Below the pieces are notes generated by a model. That model made no database searches. It had not been told where the DNA came from and saw nothing but the letters and a program-made list of their open reading frames with translations. Positions 8,196-16,820 of a stretch of 64,000 bases of DNA are shown piece by piece (the stretch's first letter is position 1; the number at the start of each line of letters is the position of its first letter). A program made the position numbers and the translations under genes. The stretch is from Massilia sp. CFBP 13721. GTDB taxonomy: Bacteria > Pseudomonadota > Gammaproteobacteria > Burkholderiales > Burkholderiaceae_D. The stretch is taken from NCBI RefSeq assembly GCF_014842025.1, contig NZ_JACYUY010000008.1, forward strand, positions 163,099-227,098. The letters run 5' to 3'.

Positions 8196-9107
8196 CTAGC
8201 TGTCGCCGCCCGCTTCGCCGCAAAACATCTCTTCCATCATATCGAGAAACGCCCGCGTCTTGGCAGGCATTAATCTCCGCCCCGGAAAGACAGCCCAGCC
8301 GACCGCGGGCGGCAGGTCCCATTCCGGCAGCACCCGCACCAGTTCGCCCTTCTTCACCAGCGGCGCGGCGAACAGTTCGGAACTGGCCGCGATGCCGGCG
8401 CCGCTGCAGGCGATGCGCGCCAGCAGGTCGGGAGAATTGGCCGTCAGGCGCGCCGGCAGTTCGCGCTGCCAGCGCAGCTTGCCGCGCGTGAGCGTCCACG
8501 ACAGCGCGCCGCCGGCCCGGCTCAAGAGGCACAGCAAGTCGTGGCCGAGCAGGTCGTCCGGATGCTCGGGCAGGCCGCGCACGGCTGTGTACGACGGCGC
8601 GGCATACAGGCCGAAGCGCTGCAGCGTGACACGGCGCGCGGCCAGCGTGGCGTCGTCGGGCAGGTCGCCCATGCGGATCGCGATGTCGAAATTTTCCGCC
8701 ACCAGGTCGACCCGGCGCGGCGACAAATCGAGCTCCACGCTCACCGCCGGATAGCGCGCCAGGAAGCGCCCGATCATGGCGCTCATGCCGAGGTTGGCGA
8801 AATCGGCCGGCAGCGAGATGCGCAGGCGCCCGCTGGGCGCGGCCTGGCGGTGCTGGGCGAGGGCGCCGGCCGCTTCCGCTTCTTCCGCCACCTTGCGCGC
8901 GTGTTCGAGCAGGCTGGCGCCGAATTCGGTCACCATCAGTTTGCGCGTGGTGCGCTGCAGGAGCCGTTCGCCCAGGCGCGCCTCCAGCAGCGCGATGCGG
9001 CGCGAGACCGTCGACTTCGGCAGGTTGACGCGCAGCGCCGCCGCGCTGAAGCTGCCGGCTTCGACGATGCGTGCGAACAGCAGCAGGTCGTTCGGTTCGA
9101 CTTCCAT
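8196..9107 (-). CDS. LysR-family transcriptional regulator
   Basis: A 303-residue LysR-type regulator. Residues ~5-64 form the winged helix-turn-helix ([18 protein letters not shown]...[22 protein letters not shown]), and the rest is the two-lobed effector-binding domain ([46 protein letters not shown]). It reads away from the azoreductase gene and shares a 112-base intergenic space with it, the classic layout in which a LysR protein controls its divergent neighbour and itself. It most resembles the LysR subgroup that regulates quinone or electrophile-responsive oxidoreductases, which would fit the neighbour. The inducer is unknown. Confidence 0.93.
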   Translation of the reverse strand: MEVEPNDLLLFARIVEAGSFSAAALRVNLPKSTVSRRIALLEARLGERLLQRTTRKLMVTEFGASLLEHARKVAEEAEAAGALAQHRQAAPSGRLRISLPADFANLGMSAMIGRFLARYPAVSVELDLSPRRVDLVAENFDIAIRMGDLPDDATLAARRVTLQRFGLYAAPSYTAVRGLPEHPDDLLGHDLLCLLSRAGGALSWTLTRGKLRWQRELPARLTANSPDLLARIACSGAGIAASSELFAAPLVKKGELVRVLPEWDLPPAVGWAVFPGRRLMPAKTRAFLDMMEEMFCGEAGGDS

Positions 9108-9219
9108 GGCATTGTTCCACTGGCTGAATAATGTTATCCATTCTAGCGTCTTCTGGATTGATTTTGGAACTGCTAAAGTAGCTCCATCGAATCACCGAAC
9201 CCTCACCACAAGGAACGAC
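9108..9219. promoter_or_regulatory. Divergent lysR/azoR control region
   Basis: This 112-base AT-richer space separates the two divergent starts and must hold both promoters and the expected LysR operator. Interrupted T-N11-A patterns exist, but I cannot choose one site with confidence. Confidence 0.4.
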
Positions 9220-9813
9220 ATGAACATCCTGCAGATCACCTCCAGCCTGCGTGGCGCCGACTCCGAATCGAGCCGCGTCACCAACAGCATCGTCGCCCGC
9301 CTGCTCGCCGCCACCCCGGACGCGACCGTCGTCAGCCGCGACCTGGCGCGCGATCCGCATCCGCAGCTGGACGAAGCGGCGCTGGGCGCCCTGTTCACCC
9401 CGGCTGAATCGCGCAGCGCCGACCAGGCTGCCCGCGTGGCGCTCGACGACGCCCTGATCGCCCAGGTGCAGGCGGCCGACGTGGTCGTGATCGGCGCGCC
9501 GATGTACAACTTCGGTATTCCGGTGCAGCTGAAAAGCTGGTTCGACGCGATCGCCCGTGCCGGCGTGACCTTCCGCTACACCGAGAACGGTCCGGAAGGC
9601 CTCCTGAAGGGCAAGAAGGTGTACGTGGCCACCGCGCGCGGCGGCATCTATCCGGCGGAGGCCGACCCGCAAGTACCGTTCGTGCGCATGCTGCTGAACT
9701 TCCTGGGCATGACCGACCACGTCTTCATCCATTCGCCGGCACAGTCGATGGGTCCGGAAGCGTCGGCCAAGGGCCGTGCGGAAGCGGATGCCACGATCGC
9801 AGCGCTGGCCTGA
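9220..9813 (+). CDS. azoR: FMN-dependent NADH:quinone oxidoreductase / azoreductase
   Basis: A 197-residue flavodoxin-fold protein of the AzoR/NQO family, which transfers two electrons from NADH via FMN to quinones or azo dyes. Characteristic blocks are [17 protein letters not shown] at the phosphate-binding N-terminus, [20 protein letters not shown] with the conserved P-M-Y-N-F flavin loop, and VATARGGIY, which lines the FMN site. Length matches E. coli AzoR (201). It is controlled most likely by the divergent LysR gene and is followed after 29 bases by a pirin gene. Quinone reductase plus pirin is a recurring stress-response pair in proteobacteria. Confidence 0.93.
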   Translation: MNILQITSSLRGADSESSRVTNSIVARLLAATPDATVVSRDLARDPHPQLDEAALGALFTPAESRSADQAARVALDDALIAQVQAADVVVIGAPMYNFGIPVQLKSWFDAIARAGVTFRYTENGPEGLLKGKKVYVATARGGIYPAEADPQVPFVRMLLNFLGMTDHVFIHSPAQSMGPEASAKGRAEADATIAALA

Positions 9814-9842
9814 GTTGTTCAAGCGGCGCAAACTAGGAGAAC

Positions 9843-10715
9843 ATGATGAATGCAGTGATGACTAAACGCGTGGCGCGGCCGCGCGGCGTTGAACGCGTCA
9901 TCGCAGGCCAGTTCGTGATGGACGGCGCCGGCGTCAGGATCAACCGCGTCCTCACGCAAACCTTGCAGCGCCGCCTCGATCCCTTCCTGATGCTCGACGC
10001 CTTCGGCAGCGAGAAGGCGGGCGACTACATCGCCGGCTTTCCCGAGCATCCGCACCGCGGTTTCGAGACCGTCACCTACATGCTCGCCGGGCGCATGCGC
10101 CACCGCGACAGCGCCGGCAACGAAGGCCTGATCACGGACGGCGGCGTGCAGTGGATGACGGCCGGCCGTGGCGTGATGCACTCGGAGATGCCCGAGCAGA
10201 ACGAAGGCTTGATGGAAGGTTTCCAGTTGTGGCTGAACCTGCCGGCGAGCGAGAAGATGCGCGACCCGTGGTACCGCGACATTCCGAATGCCGAGGTGCC
10301 GCGCTTCACGCTCGATTCCGGCGTCACCGTGCAGGTGATCGCCGGGAGCACGCACGGCGTCGACGGCGCGGTGCAGCGCGCGGGCACCGAACCGCTGTAT
10401 CTCGACATCGAACTGCCGGCGGGAGCGTCTTTCGAGCAGCCGCTGGCGGCGGGACACAACGCCTTCTTGTACGTGTTTCGCGGCGAGGCAGTCGTCGGCG
10501 GCAAAGGCGTGGCGCAGGCGCGCATGGCGATCCTCGACAATGCCGAAGGCGCGGATGGGGTCGTCATCAAGGCCTCCACGCCGACGCGCCTGCTGCTGAT
10601 CGCGGGCCGTCCTTTGAGGGAACCGATTGCGCAGTACGGTCCGTTCGTGATGAATACCCAGGCCGAGTTGCAGCAGGCGGTCGAGGATTTCAGAAGCGGA
10701 CGCTTTGCCGCCTGA
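9843..10715 (+). CDS. Pirin family protein
   Basis: A 290-residue bicupin. The N-terminal cupin has the hallmark HPHRGFETVTYMLAG, whose two His residues, together with His and Glu from GRGVMHSEMPEQ, form the iron-binding site. The C-terminal half carries the degenerate second cupin (PLAAGHNAFLYVFRGEAVVGG). Bacterial pirins act as quercetin dioxygenases or as redox-sensing partners of metabolic enzymes; sequence alone does not decide which. The ribosome site AGGAGAAC directly precedes tandem ATGs at 9843 and 9846. Being only 29 bases downstream of azoR, it is probably cotranscribed with it. Confidence 0.93.
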   Translation: MMNAVMTKRVARPRGVERVIAGQFVMDGAGVRINRVLTQTLQRRLDPFLMLDAFGSEKAGDYIAGFPEHPHRGFETVTYMLAGRMRHRDSAGNEGLITDGGVQWMTAGRGVMHSEMPEQNEGLMEGFQLWLNLPASEKMRDPWYRDIPNAEVPRFTLDSGVTVQVIAGSTHGVDGAVQRAGTEPLYLDIELPAGASFEQPLAAGHNAFLYVFRGEAVVGGKGVAQARMAILDNAEGADGVVIKASTPTRLLLIAGRPLREPIAQYGPFVMNTQAELQQAVEDFRSGRFAA

Positions 10716-10728
10716 ATAGCAGTTTTAT

Positions 10729-10753
10729 GCGCGCCCGGACTGCCCGGGCGCGC
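10729..10753 (+). terminator. GC-rich hairpin after pirin, possible terminator
   Basis: A ten-base-pair stem GCGCGCCCGG/CCGGGCGCGC (10729-10738 with 10744-10753) closes a five-base loop. There is no clear T-tract, so it may terminate weakly or only stabilise the mRNA end. Confidence 0.4.
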
Positions 10754-10794
10754 TTGCGTTACACTGCCGGCATCCGCATTTTTATCCACCTGCC

Positions 10795-11265
10795 ATGCCC
10801 CTGATGCCCGTCGTCCTCGACCTGCTCTCGCGCGCCAGCCATGCGCTCGGCTTCGAGACGCTCGACCGCTTCCCGCGCAACCACCTCCATGCGCGCACGC
10901 ACTGGGACCGGGCCTATTTCGACATCGCCTCCGATTTGAAACCCGAGGCCATCGAGCGGTCGCTATGCGATTCGATCGCCAACACGCCCTCCATCTTCGC
11001 CCACATCGCCAACCCGACCCCGGCCATGCAGCGCACCCTGCTCGGCGTGATCGACACGCGCCTGCGCCGCTCCTGCGGCGCGCCGTCCGACCTGGTGCTG
11101 CTGCTGATCGAGGCCTACCGCAGCCCGTACACGATGGAAGCGCGGCCGGGCCTGCGTACGGCGATCGAAGCGAGTGCCGGGCAAGAGCCGCGCGAACGGG
11201 TGCACGCGACGCTGGCTTTCCTGGGCGCGATGCCGGCCGCCTTTGACGTCATCGAAGCGTCATAG
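10795..11265 (+). CDS. Conserved hypothetical protein
   Basis: A 156-residue, mostly helical, apparently cytoplasmic protein with no signal peptide or membrane segment. I do not recognise the family. The N-terminal half has an aromatic/His-rich stretch (FPRNHLHARTHWDRAYFD), and the middle is helical with Cys77-like and Cys93-like positions (ERSLCDSIANTP, RRSCGAPSDLV). Coding quality (codon bias at GC-rich third positions) supports a real gene. Its 3' end overlaps the convergent acyltransferase gene by 17 bases. No neighbour points to a function. Confidence 0.65.
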   Translation: MPLMPVVLDLLSRASHALGFETLDRFPRNHLHARTHWDRAYFDIASDLKPEAIERSLCDSIANTPSIFAHIANPTPAMQRTLLGVIDTRLRRSCGAPSDLVLLLIEAYRSPYTMEARPGLRTAIEASAGQEPRERVHATLAFLGAMPAAFDVIEAS

Positions 11266-12382
11266 CCTGCACGAGATTGCTCGGCACATAGCGTTCGCGC
11301 AGCGCCATGAACGGCGTTTCCACCAGCCGGTAGAGGATCCAGCCCGACAGCACCGACAGCGCCAGCAGCAATCCGATCGCCACCATCGTCTGCGGTCCGT
11401 AGCCAAGCGCCTGCAAGGGTTTATAGGCGACCGCGCAGGCGCCGCGGTGGGTCAGGTAGATGGCGTAGGACCAGACGGCCAGGCGCCCGGCGCCGGGGAT
11501 GCGCAAGTCGCGCAAGAGCGAGCGCTCCGACAGTGCCGCCAGGATCAGCAGGCCGAACGCCAACCCGAGCAGCGAAAAGCCGAACACGGTCGGCGCGAAA
11601 CCGTAACGGTCATCCAGGAACAGCCAGAAGGCCAGGCCGGTCACGAGCAAGCCCGCCGCCAGCAGGCCGTTGCCGTGGCGCGTGGCGCGCGTCCACACAT
11701 CCGGATGGCGGTTCTTCAGCAGCGCCAGGGCGACGCCGGCCACCAGTTCGTCGAGCCGGCATAAGCTGGCGTAATAGATGAGCTTGTAATAGAAGTAAGT
11801 CCCATAGGTCTGGCCATCGACCTGCGCCGCCCACAGCTGCGCACGCAGCAGCATGCCGCCCACGACGACGCAGGCGATGAAGACCCAGGCGAACACGATG
11901 CGACCGCGCAGCGCGGCCCCGAGCAGGGCCAGCGCCGGCAACAGCAGGTAGAACTGCTCTTCGATCGCGAGCGACCAGCTGTGCGAGAACGCGGTGCCGG
12001 GTTTCAAGCCGAGGTTCTGGGTAAAGCTCAGGTAGCGCAACAGCGGCGCCAGCGGCGCGTTCTCGCCCCAGGCCGGCCACAGGACATACAGCGCCAGCAC
12101 CACCAGGTAATTCGGCAGCGTGCGCAGCAGACGGCGCGCGTAAAAGGCCCGCAAGGACAGGCCGGCGTCGGTCGCCATCGCCTTGAAAATCTGGTTGCCG
12201 ATCAGGTAGCCCGACAGCGCGAAGAACAGGTCGACGCCGGCCCAGCCGATGCGCCCGACCCAGCCGAAGGTAGCGTCGTCGTTCGAGACGAACAGCGTGT
12301 AATGGTGCAGCACGACCAGCGTGACGGCCAGCGCGCGCAGGGTATCGAGGCCGTTCAGGCGGGCGCTGCGGGGATCTTGCAT
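11249..12382 (-). CDS. Membrane acyltransferase, family 3 (OafA/YrhL type)
   Basis: A 377-residue integral membrane protein of the acyltransferase-3 family, which O-acetylates or acylates surface sugars. The N-terminal block RLNGLDTLRALAVTLVVLHH contains the R-x10-H active-site pattern. Later marks are GWAGVDLFFALSGYLIGNQ, FYARRLLRTLPNYL and SHSWSLAIEEQFYLLLP, all standard for the family, with about ten hydrophobic helices. I start at the ATG at 12382 (MQDPRSARLNGLD). An in-frame GTG at 12463 would add 27 polar residues that do not fit the family. It is divergent from the deacylase gene at 12488; the sugar substrate is unknown. Confidence 0.88.
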   Translation of the reverse strand: MQDPRSARLNGLDTLRALAVTLVVLHHYTLFVSNDDATFGWVGRIGWAGVDLFFALSGYLIGNQIFKAMATDAGLSLRAFYARRLLRTLPNYLVVLALYVLWPAWGENAPLAPLLRYLSFTQNLGLKPGTAFSHSWSLAIEEQFYLLLPALALLGAALRGRIVFAWVFIACVVVGGMLLRAQLWAAQVDGQTYGTYFYYKLIYYASLCRLDELVAGVALALLKNRHPDVWTRATRHGNGLLAAGLLVTGLAFWLFLDDRYGFAPTVFGFSLLGLAFGLLILAALSERSLLRDLRIPGAGRLAVWSYAIYLTHRGACAVAYKPLQALGYGPQTMVAIGLLLALSVLSGWILYRLVETPFMALRERYVPSNLVQAMTLR

Positions 12383-12487
12383 CGGATCGTTCGAAAGGAA
12401 GAGTGGCGGATCATGCCATGCCCTTTTCGCATGTGCCAGTGATTCCCGATAAAATGACGGCACCGAAAATTCCCTGGATCACCACGC

Positions 12488-13462
12488 ATGGCTTCCGCCC
12501 CGAATCTGCAGTTCAAGTTTGTCAACTATACCGGCCTGGACGATGGTCCGAGCGTGATCATCATGGGTGCGACCCATGGCAACGAAATCTGCGGTACCGA
12601 AGCGATCCGCCGCGTCATGGCCGAGCTCGACAGCGGCGCGCTGCGCATCGCCGCCGGCAGCGTCACCTTCGTACCGATCGTCAATCCGCTCGCTTATTTT
12701 AAAAACCAGCGCAACGGCGACCGCAACCTGAACCGCAACCTGTTCCCGAAAGACGACCCGCAGGATTTCGAAGACCGCATCGCCAACTGGCTGTGCCCGC
12801 TGCTGGCGCAACACGACGTGCTGCTCGACCTGCATTCCTTCAACGCCGCGCACGGCGAACCGTTCGTGATGGTCGGCCCGGTCAACAATGACGGTCCGCT
12901 CGAGCCCTTCGTCCATGCGGACAAGGAACGGGCATTGGCGCGCCGCCTCGGCGTGCGCCGTTTCGTGACCGGCTGGATGGCGGCCTACGGCGGCGGCGTG
13001 CAGCGTCGCTCGCGTGGCAACGCGGCCGAGCTGGAAACGGTGCTGCGCTACGGCGTCGGCACCACCGAATACATGCGCAGCACCGGCGGCTATGCGCTCA
13101 CCCTCGAATGCGGCCAGCACGTCGACCCGCAGGCGCCGGAAGTGGCCTACCGCGCCATCATCAACACGCTGGCGCACCTGGCGTTGATCGAAGCGCCGCA
13201 GCCGGAACCGGTGCCCTTCGACGAAATGGAAGCGCTGCACATGGTCGCGGTGTACGACAAGCTCGACGCCGGCGACAGTTTTGTGCGAAGCTGGGCCAGC
13301 TTCGATCCGGTGACGGAAGGCGAACAGATCGGCACGCGCGCCGACGGCACACCGGTGCTGGCCGAGTTCAGCGGCCGTATCCTGTTCCCGGATGCCAAGG
13401 CGGGGGCGAATTCGGAGTGGTATTACCTGACGCGGGCGAATCCGGAGTTCGGGCGCGGCTGA
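12488..13462 (+). CDS. M14-family succinylglutamate desuccinylase/aspartoacylase-like protein
   Basis: A 324-residue zinc carboxypeptidase-fold protein. The zinc site is visible as GATHGNEICG (His and Glu) and LLDLHSFN (His). The substrate-binding Arg/Asn segment NGDRNLNRNLFP and the catalytic Glu region ALTLECGQH follow, and the C-terminal beta domain is typical of AstE/aspartoacylase relatives. These enzymes hydrolyse N-acyl amino acids. The genes of the arginine succinyltransferase pathway are not nearby, so AstE itself is unlikely and the substrate is open. The start ATG 12488 directly precedes a well-conserved first strand. It is divergent from the acyltransferase. Confidence 0.88.
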   Translation: MASAPNLQFKFVNYTGLDDGPSVIIMGATHGNEICGTEAIRRVMAELDSGALRIAAGSVTFVPIVNPLAYFKNQRNGDRNLNRNLFPKDDPQDFEDRIANWLCPLLAQHDVLLDLHSFNAAHGEPFVMVGPVNNDGPLEPFVHADKERALARRLGVRRFVTGWMAAYGGGVQRRSRGNAAELETVLRYGVGTTEYMRSTGGYALTLECGQHVDPQAPEVAYRAIINTLAHLALIEAPQPEPVPFDEMEALHMVAVYDKLDAGDSFVRSWASFDPVTEGEQIGTRADGTPVLAEFSGRILFPDAKAGANSEWYYLTRANPEFGRG

Positions 13463-13527
13463 AACCCATAAGGCGTACAAGCGTGCGCCGTTGTCCCCGA
13501 CTGCGTTCTAGTGGATAATTCGACACC

Positions 13528-13776
13528 ATGACCGATACCGCAACCCTCCCCCCTCTCCCCGACCGGCTCTCGATCGATCCGAGCAGCCCTTTCCACAACC
13601 GCGACGTGTTCCAGCATGACGTCGGCATCCGCTTCAACGACAAGGACCGTTTCGACGTCGAAGAGTATTGCCTGAGCGAAGGCTGGATCAAGGTCGCCGC
13701 CGGCAAGACGCTCGACCGCAAGGGCAAGCCGATGCTGATCAAGCTGAAGGGCAAGGTCGAGGCGTTCTACCGCTGA
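13528..13776 (+). CDS. DUF3297 family protein
   Basis: An 82-residue acidic-to-basic small protein matching, by recall, the DUF3297 family of proteobacteria: DRLSIDPSSPFHNRDVF, VGIRFNDKDRFDVEEYCLSEGWIKV, and the Lys-rich end GKPMLIKLKGKVEAFYR. Members are sometimes mislabelled glutathione peroxidase; nothing here supports a peroxidase (no Sec/Cys-Gln-Trp triad). The function is unknown. It is followed by a strong factor-independent terminator (13830-13855), so it forms the end of its transcript or stands alone. Confidence 0.88.
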   Translation: MTDTATLPPLPDRLSIDPSSPFHNRDVFQHDVGIRFNDKDRFDVEEYCLSEGWIKVAAGKTLDRKGKPMLIKLKGKVEAFYR

Positions 13777-13829
13777 GCGGCCACGCCGGCAAGCGTGCCG
13801 GCATGTTGACAATTCATCTTTCGAATACG

Positions 13830-13855
13830 AAAACGGCGCATTCAGGCGCCGTTTT
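13830..13855 (+). terminator. Rho-independent terminator
   Basis: A perfect ten-base stem AAAACGGCGC/GCGCCGTTTT with a six-base loop; the A/T flanks make it potentially bidirectional. It ends the DUF3297 transcript. Confidence 0.85.
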
Positions 13856-14046
13856 CCATTGCAATATTCCCTGTACAACGCTCGGCTTGATTGTTAAATA
13901 AGAGCTGTCGCCACGTCACAACGGAACATGTTTCGGTGCGGCAAATTGCTTGCCCACGCTAAACATCGTCCATATCATCGGGTCCTCTCATTGCCACACG
14001 GCAATCCATCGCCCGCACCAGCGCTTGCTGGGATATTGGACATCAC

Positions 14047-14718
14047 ATGAAATTCCCCAAGATTTTTTCGATCGCCCTGCTCTCGCTGGCGACGGCAACC
14101 GTGGCCCAGGCCGCCGACATCGCCACGACCGTCGACCTCGGCACAACCGGCCTCGGCCTGCACCTCAGCGCGCCTGTCGCGCCGAAACTGAACGCCCGTG
14201 TCGGCCTGAACTACGCGACCTATTCCTACGACGGCCACACCTCGGACGTGAACTACGATTTCAAGCTGAAACTGGCCACCGTCGACGCCCTGCTCGACTA
14301 CCACCCCTTCGACGGCGGCTTCCGTTTCAGCGCCGGCCTGGTCCATAACGGCAACAGCATCGACGCCAGGTCGCGTCCGGACGCCAACGGCAACTACACC
14401 ATCAACGGGCGCAGCTACGACGCCGCCGTCGCCGGCAACCTGATCGGCAAGGTCGAATTCCGCAAGAATGCGCCCTACCTGGGCATTGGCTGGGGCAATG
14501 CCGTCAAATCGGCGGGCTGGAGCTTCGGCATGGACCTGGGCGTGGCCTTCCAGGGCGCACCAAAGACGAGCCTGGCCTTGCGCGGCTGCACGGCGCCGGC
14601 GCTGGTCTGCTCGCGGCTCGCCGACGACGCGGCCGGCGAGAACGCGCGCCTGGCCAAGGAAGTGAAGGATTTCAAGCTGTACCCGGTGCTGCGCGTGGGG
14701 ATCAGCTACCGCTTCTGA
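14047..14718 (+). CDS. Outer-membrane beta-barrel protein
   Basis: A 223-residue exported protein: signal peptide MKFPKIFSIALLSLATATVAQA cleaved before ADIATTVDLG, then alternating amphipathic strands with Gly/aromatic spacing (GLNYATYSYDG, YDFKLKLATVDALLDYHPF, GFRFSAGLVHNGN, PYLGIGWGNA). It ends with a terminal Phe (VGISYRF) for BAM-mediated insertion. This pattern fits small 8-stranded barrels of the OmpA/OmpW-like fold. No peptidoglycan-binding domain follows. The role could be adhesion, osmotic stress or small-molecule passage, none of it provable here. It has a free-standing position with its own upstream space. Confidence 0.85.
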   Translation: MKFPKIFSIALLSLATATVAQAADIATTVDLGTTGLGLHLSAPVAPKLNARVGLNYATYSYDGHTSDVNYDFKLKLATVDALLDYHPFDGGFRFSAGLVHNGNSIDARSRPDANGNYTINGRSYDAAVAGNLIGKVEFRKNAPYLGIGWGNAVKSAGWSFGMDLGVAFQGAPKTSLALRGCTAPALVCSRLADDAAGENARLAKEVKDFKLYPVLRVGISYRF

Positions 14719-14756
14719 AGCGGCTGGCATGTGTGAAGAGGCAGGCCATGGGCCTA

Positions 14757-15070
14757 ATGCCGTTCAGTTAACCTACGCGAACCGTTTTATCTGGCGCTGA
14801 GCTGGCCACATTAAGTGAGTTTCGATAATTGTAGGGTGGACTCCCGAGTCCACGCGGTACGTGCCCTTGCATACCTTGACGCTTGGGGAGGCCTGGGCGT
14901 GCGCACTCCCAGGCATGTGGCGCATCTCGGCATCTCGATATGCATAAAAAGGGCCGTGGACTCAGGAGCGGTTCGCCGCCCGGTCCACCCTACCTATCGC
15001 GCGACTCGAAGTGCGCGACCGGGGTTAGTGTTAGCTAAAAGACGTGGCCGATCGCTTAACTGAACGGCAT
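14757..15070. mobile_element. 314-bp element with perfect 15-bp terminal inverted repeats
   Basis: ATGCCGTTCAGTTAA (14757-14771) is exactly mirrored by TTAACTGAACGGCAT (15056-15070). The interior has no gene but contains a complete GTAGGGTGG-type inverted pair (14831-14993). It looks like a small non-autonomous element, or relic IS ends, into which (or with which) the repeat was placed. A target-site duplication is not obvious. Confidence 0.6.
14831..14993. repeat. GTAGGGTGG-family inverted repeat pair
   Basis: GTAGGGTGGACTCCCGAGTC at the left and GGTCCACCCTAC at the right face each other 163 bases apart. This is one of about eleven dispersed copies in the window. Confidence 0.8.
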
Positions 15071-15102
15071 CGAGGCCGCAGGCCTGCCTTTTTCGTTTCG
15101 GC

Positions 15103-15426
15103 TCAGGCCGGCGTCAACAGTTTCAAGCCGGCGATCCCAAGCGCGATCAGGCCGATCGAGCCGATGCGCAGCGCGCCGGCCGGTTCGCCCAGCATCATCA
15201 TGCCGAAGATGGCCGTGCCGATGGTGCCGATACCGGTCCAGACCGCGTAGGCGGTGCCCAGCGGCAGGTTACGCAGCGCCAGGCCCAGCATGCCGACGCT
15301 GAGCAGCATCGCCAGCAGCGTGAAGGCGGTCGGGATCGGTTTGGTGAACCCTTCCGTGTATTTCAGACCGGCGGCCCACGCCACTTCCAGCAGCCCCGCC
15401 AGCACCAGGTAAAACCAGCTCATCAT
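15103..15426 (-). CDS. gdx: SMR-family guanidinium/quaternary ammonium exporter (SugE/Gdx type)
   Basis: A 107-residue, four-helix small multidrug resistance protein. The invariant membrane Glu sits in [18 protein letters not shown], and the W-A-A-G-L-K-Y-T sequence places it in the SugE/Gdx branch rather than EmrE. Gdx proteins export guanidinium as a dual-topology dimer with proton antiport. The second conserved block is [20 protein letters not shown] in helix 3. Tandem ATGs give MMSW. A short hairpin (15445-15464) lies in the leader, but I could not recognise a guanidine riboswitch. The leader appears too short for one if the TATACT-like -10 near 15470 is used. Confidence 0.9.
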   Translation of the reverse strand: MMSWFYLVLAGLLEVAWAAGLKYTEGFTKPIPTAFTLLAMLLSVGMLGLALRNLPLGTAYAVWTGIGTIGTAIFGMMMLGEPAGALRIGSIGLIALGIAGLKLLTPA

Positions 15427-15578
15427 CGACCTTTCGCGGGGCGTGCCCGTTCATAAAAACGGGCGCAAGTATAACATTCGTCTACGCCAAGGCCCGGCGG
15501 CCGGCGAAATCCGGCCGTGCCCGGCAGGAATTCGTGGCGTCCCGTAAGATGCCCGGACCGACACACCGAGGATTGCAC

Positions 15579-16643
15579 ATGACGACACTGTTTGACCCGA
15601 TCACCATCGGCGCGCTCGCGCTGCCGAACCGCATCATCATGGCGCCGCTGACGCGCGCCCGCGCTATCGGCCCGGACCGCGTCCCCAACGCGCTGATGGT
15701 CGACTACTACGTCCAGCGCGCCAGCGCCGGCTTGATCCTGTCGGAGGCGACCTCGGTCACGCCGATGGGTGTGGGCTATGCCGACACGCCGGGCATCTGG
15801 TCCGAGGCGCAAGTCGCGGGCTGGAAGCAAGTGACCGAGGGCGTGCACGCCGCCGGCGGACGCATCGTCATGCAACTCTGGCACGTGGGCCGCATTTCCG
15901 ATCCGGTCTTCCTCGACGGCGCGGCGCCGGTCGCGCCGAGCGCGGTCAAGCCGGCCGGCACCGTGAGCCTGGTGCGTCCGAAGCGCGACTACGCCACGCC
16001 GCGCGCGCTGGAAACGCAGGAGATCGCCGGCATCGTCGCCGCCTACCGCCAGGGCGCGGAAAATGCGAAAAAGGCCGGCTTCGATGGCGTCGAGATCCAT
16101 GGCGCCAACGGCTACCTGCTCGACCAGTTCCTGCAAGACAGCACCAACCTGCGCAGCGACGAATACGGCGGCTCGATCGAGAACCGTGCGCGCCTGCTGC
16201 TGGAAGTGACCGACGCCTGCATCGACGTCTGGGGCGCCGACCGCGTCGGCATGCACCTGGCGCCACGGCGCGATGCCCACGACATGGGCGATTCGACCCC
16301 GGTCGAGACCTTTGGCTACGTCGCGCGCGAACTCGGCAAGCGCGGCATCGCCTTTATCTTCGCGCGCGAAGCGGTCGGCGAGGACAGCCTGGGACCGCTG
16401 CTGAAGAAGGAGTTCGGCGGCCCCTTCATCGCCAACGAAAAGATGACGGTCGAAACCGCCGAACGCCTTTTGAGCGCGGGCGACGCCGACGCCATCGCCT
16501 TTGGCCTGTGGTTCATCGCCAACCCGGACTTGCCGCAGCGTTTGCAAAGCGGTGCGCCGCTGAACCCGCTGCGTCCGGAAGTGATCTACGGTAGCGGCGC
16601 CGAAGGTTATACGGATTACGCGTCGCTGAAGCAGGCCTCATAA
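15579..16643 (+). CDS. Alkene reductase, old yellow enzyme family
   Basis: A 354-residue TIM-barrel flavoenzyme. The family opening LFDPITIGALALPNRIIMAPLTRARA, the flavin-binding MQLWHVGRIS, and the catalytic/substrate block FDGVEIHGANGYLLDQFLQDSTNLRSDEYGGS (Tyr proton donor) are all present. The C-terminal FMN-phosphate loop is ADAIAFGLWFIANPDLP. Such enzymes (NemA, XenA/B, morphinone reductase relatives) reduce activated alkenes or nitro compounds with NAD(P)H. In most family members the strand after the Tyr loop reads RVG[IV]RLSP; here it is RVGMHLAP, a mild variation. The ATG at 15579 is chosen because the family N-terminus begins there. Confidence 0.93.
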   Translation: MTTLFDPITIGALALPNRIIMAPLTRARAIGPDRVPNALMVDYYVQRASAGLILSEATSVTPMGVGYADTPGIWSEAQVAGWKQVTEGVHAAGGRIVMQLWHVGRISDPVFLDGAAPVAPSAVKPAGTVSLVRPKRDYATPRALETQEIAGIVAAYRQGAENAKKAGFDGVEIHGANGYLLDQFLQDSTNLRSDEYGGSIENRARLLLEVTDACIDVWGADRVGMHLAPRRDAHDMGDSTPVETFGYVARELGKRGIAFIFAREAVGEDSLGPLLKKEFGGPFIANEKMTVETAERLLSAGDADAIAFGLWFIANPDLPQRLQSGAPLNPLRPEVIYGSGAEGYTDYASLKQAS

Positions 16644-16820
16644 GGACCGTATGAGAACCGGTGCGCGGGCTCGCCTGCGCACTGTGTTTACATGTATGTA
16701 TGAGGTATGTACGCCCCGTAAAACACCTTTTTTCCCCTGCAAATCCTGTTGCACTCATGATATTCTTGCGCGATTCGCATAGCGCGCCGGTGGCCGGCGC
16801 CTGCTCACCAGGAATCCGTC

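Noticed and set aside
13949..14348. 132-codon + strand frame overlapping the OM barrel gene
   Set aside because: It overlaps the signal peptide and barrel of a clear OM protein in another frame and is His/Arg/Pro-rich noise.
15427..15480. Guanidine riboswitch upstream of the Gdx-type exporter
   Set aside because: Only a simple 7-bp hairpin GCCCGTT...AACGGGC (15445-15464) was found. The tandem ACGG/ACGR-loop hairpins of guanidine-II and the length needed for guanidine-I are absent.
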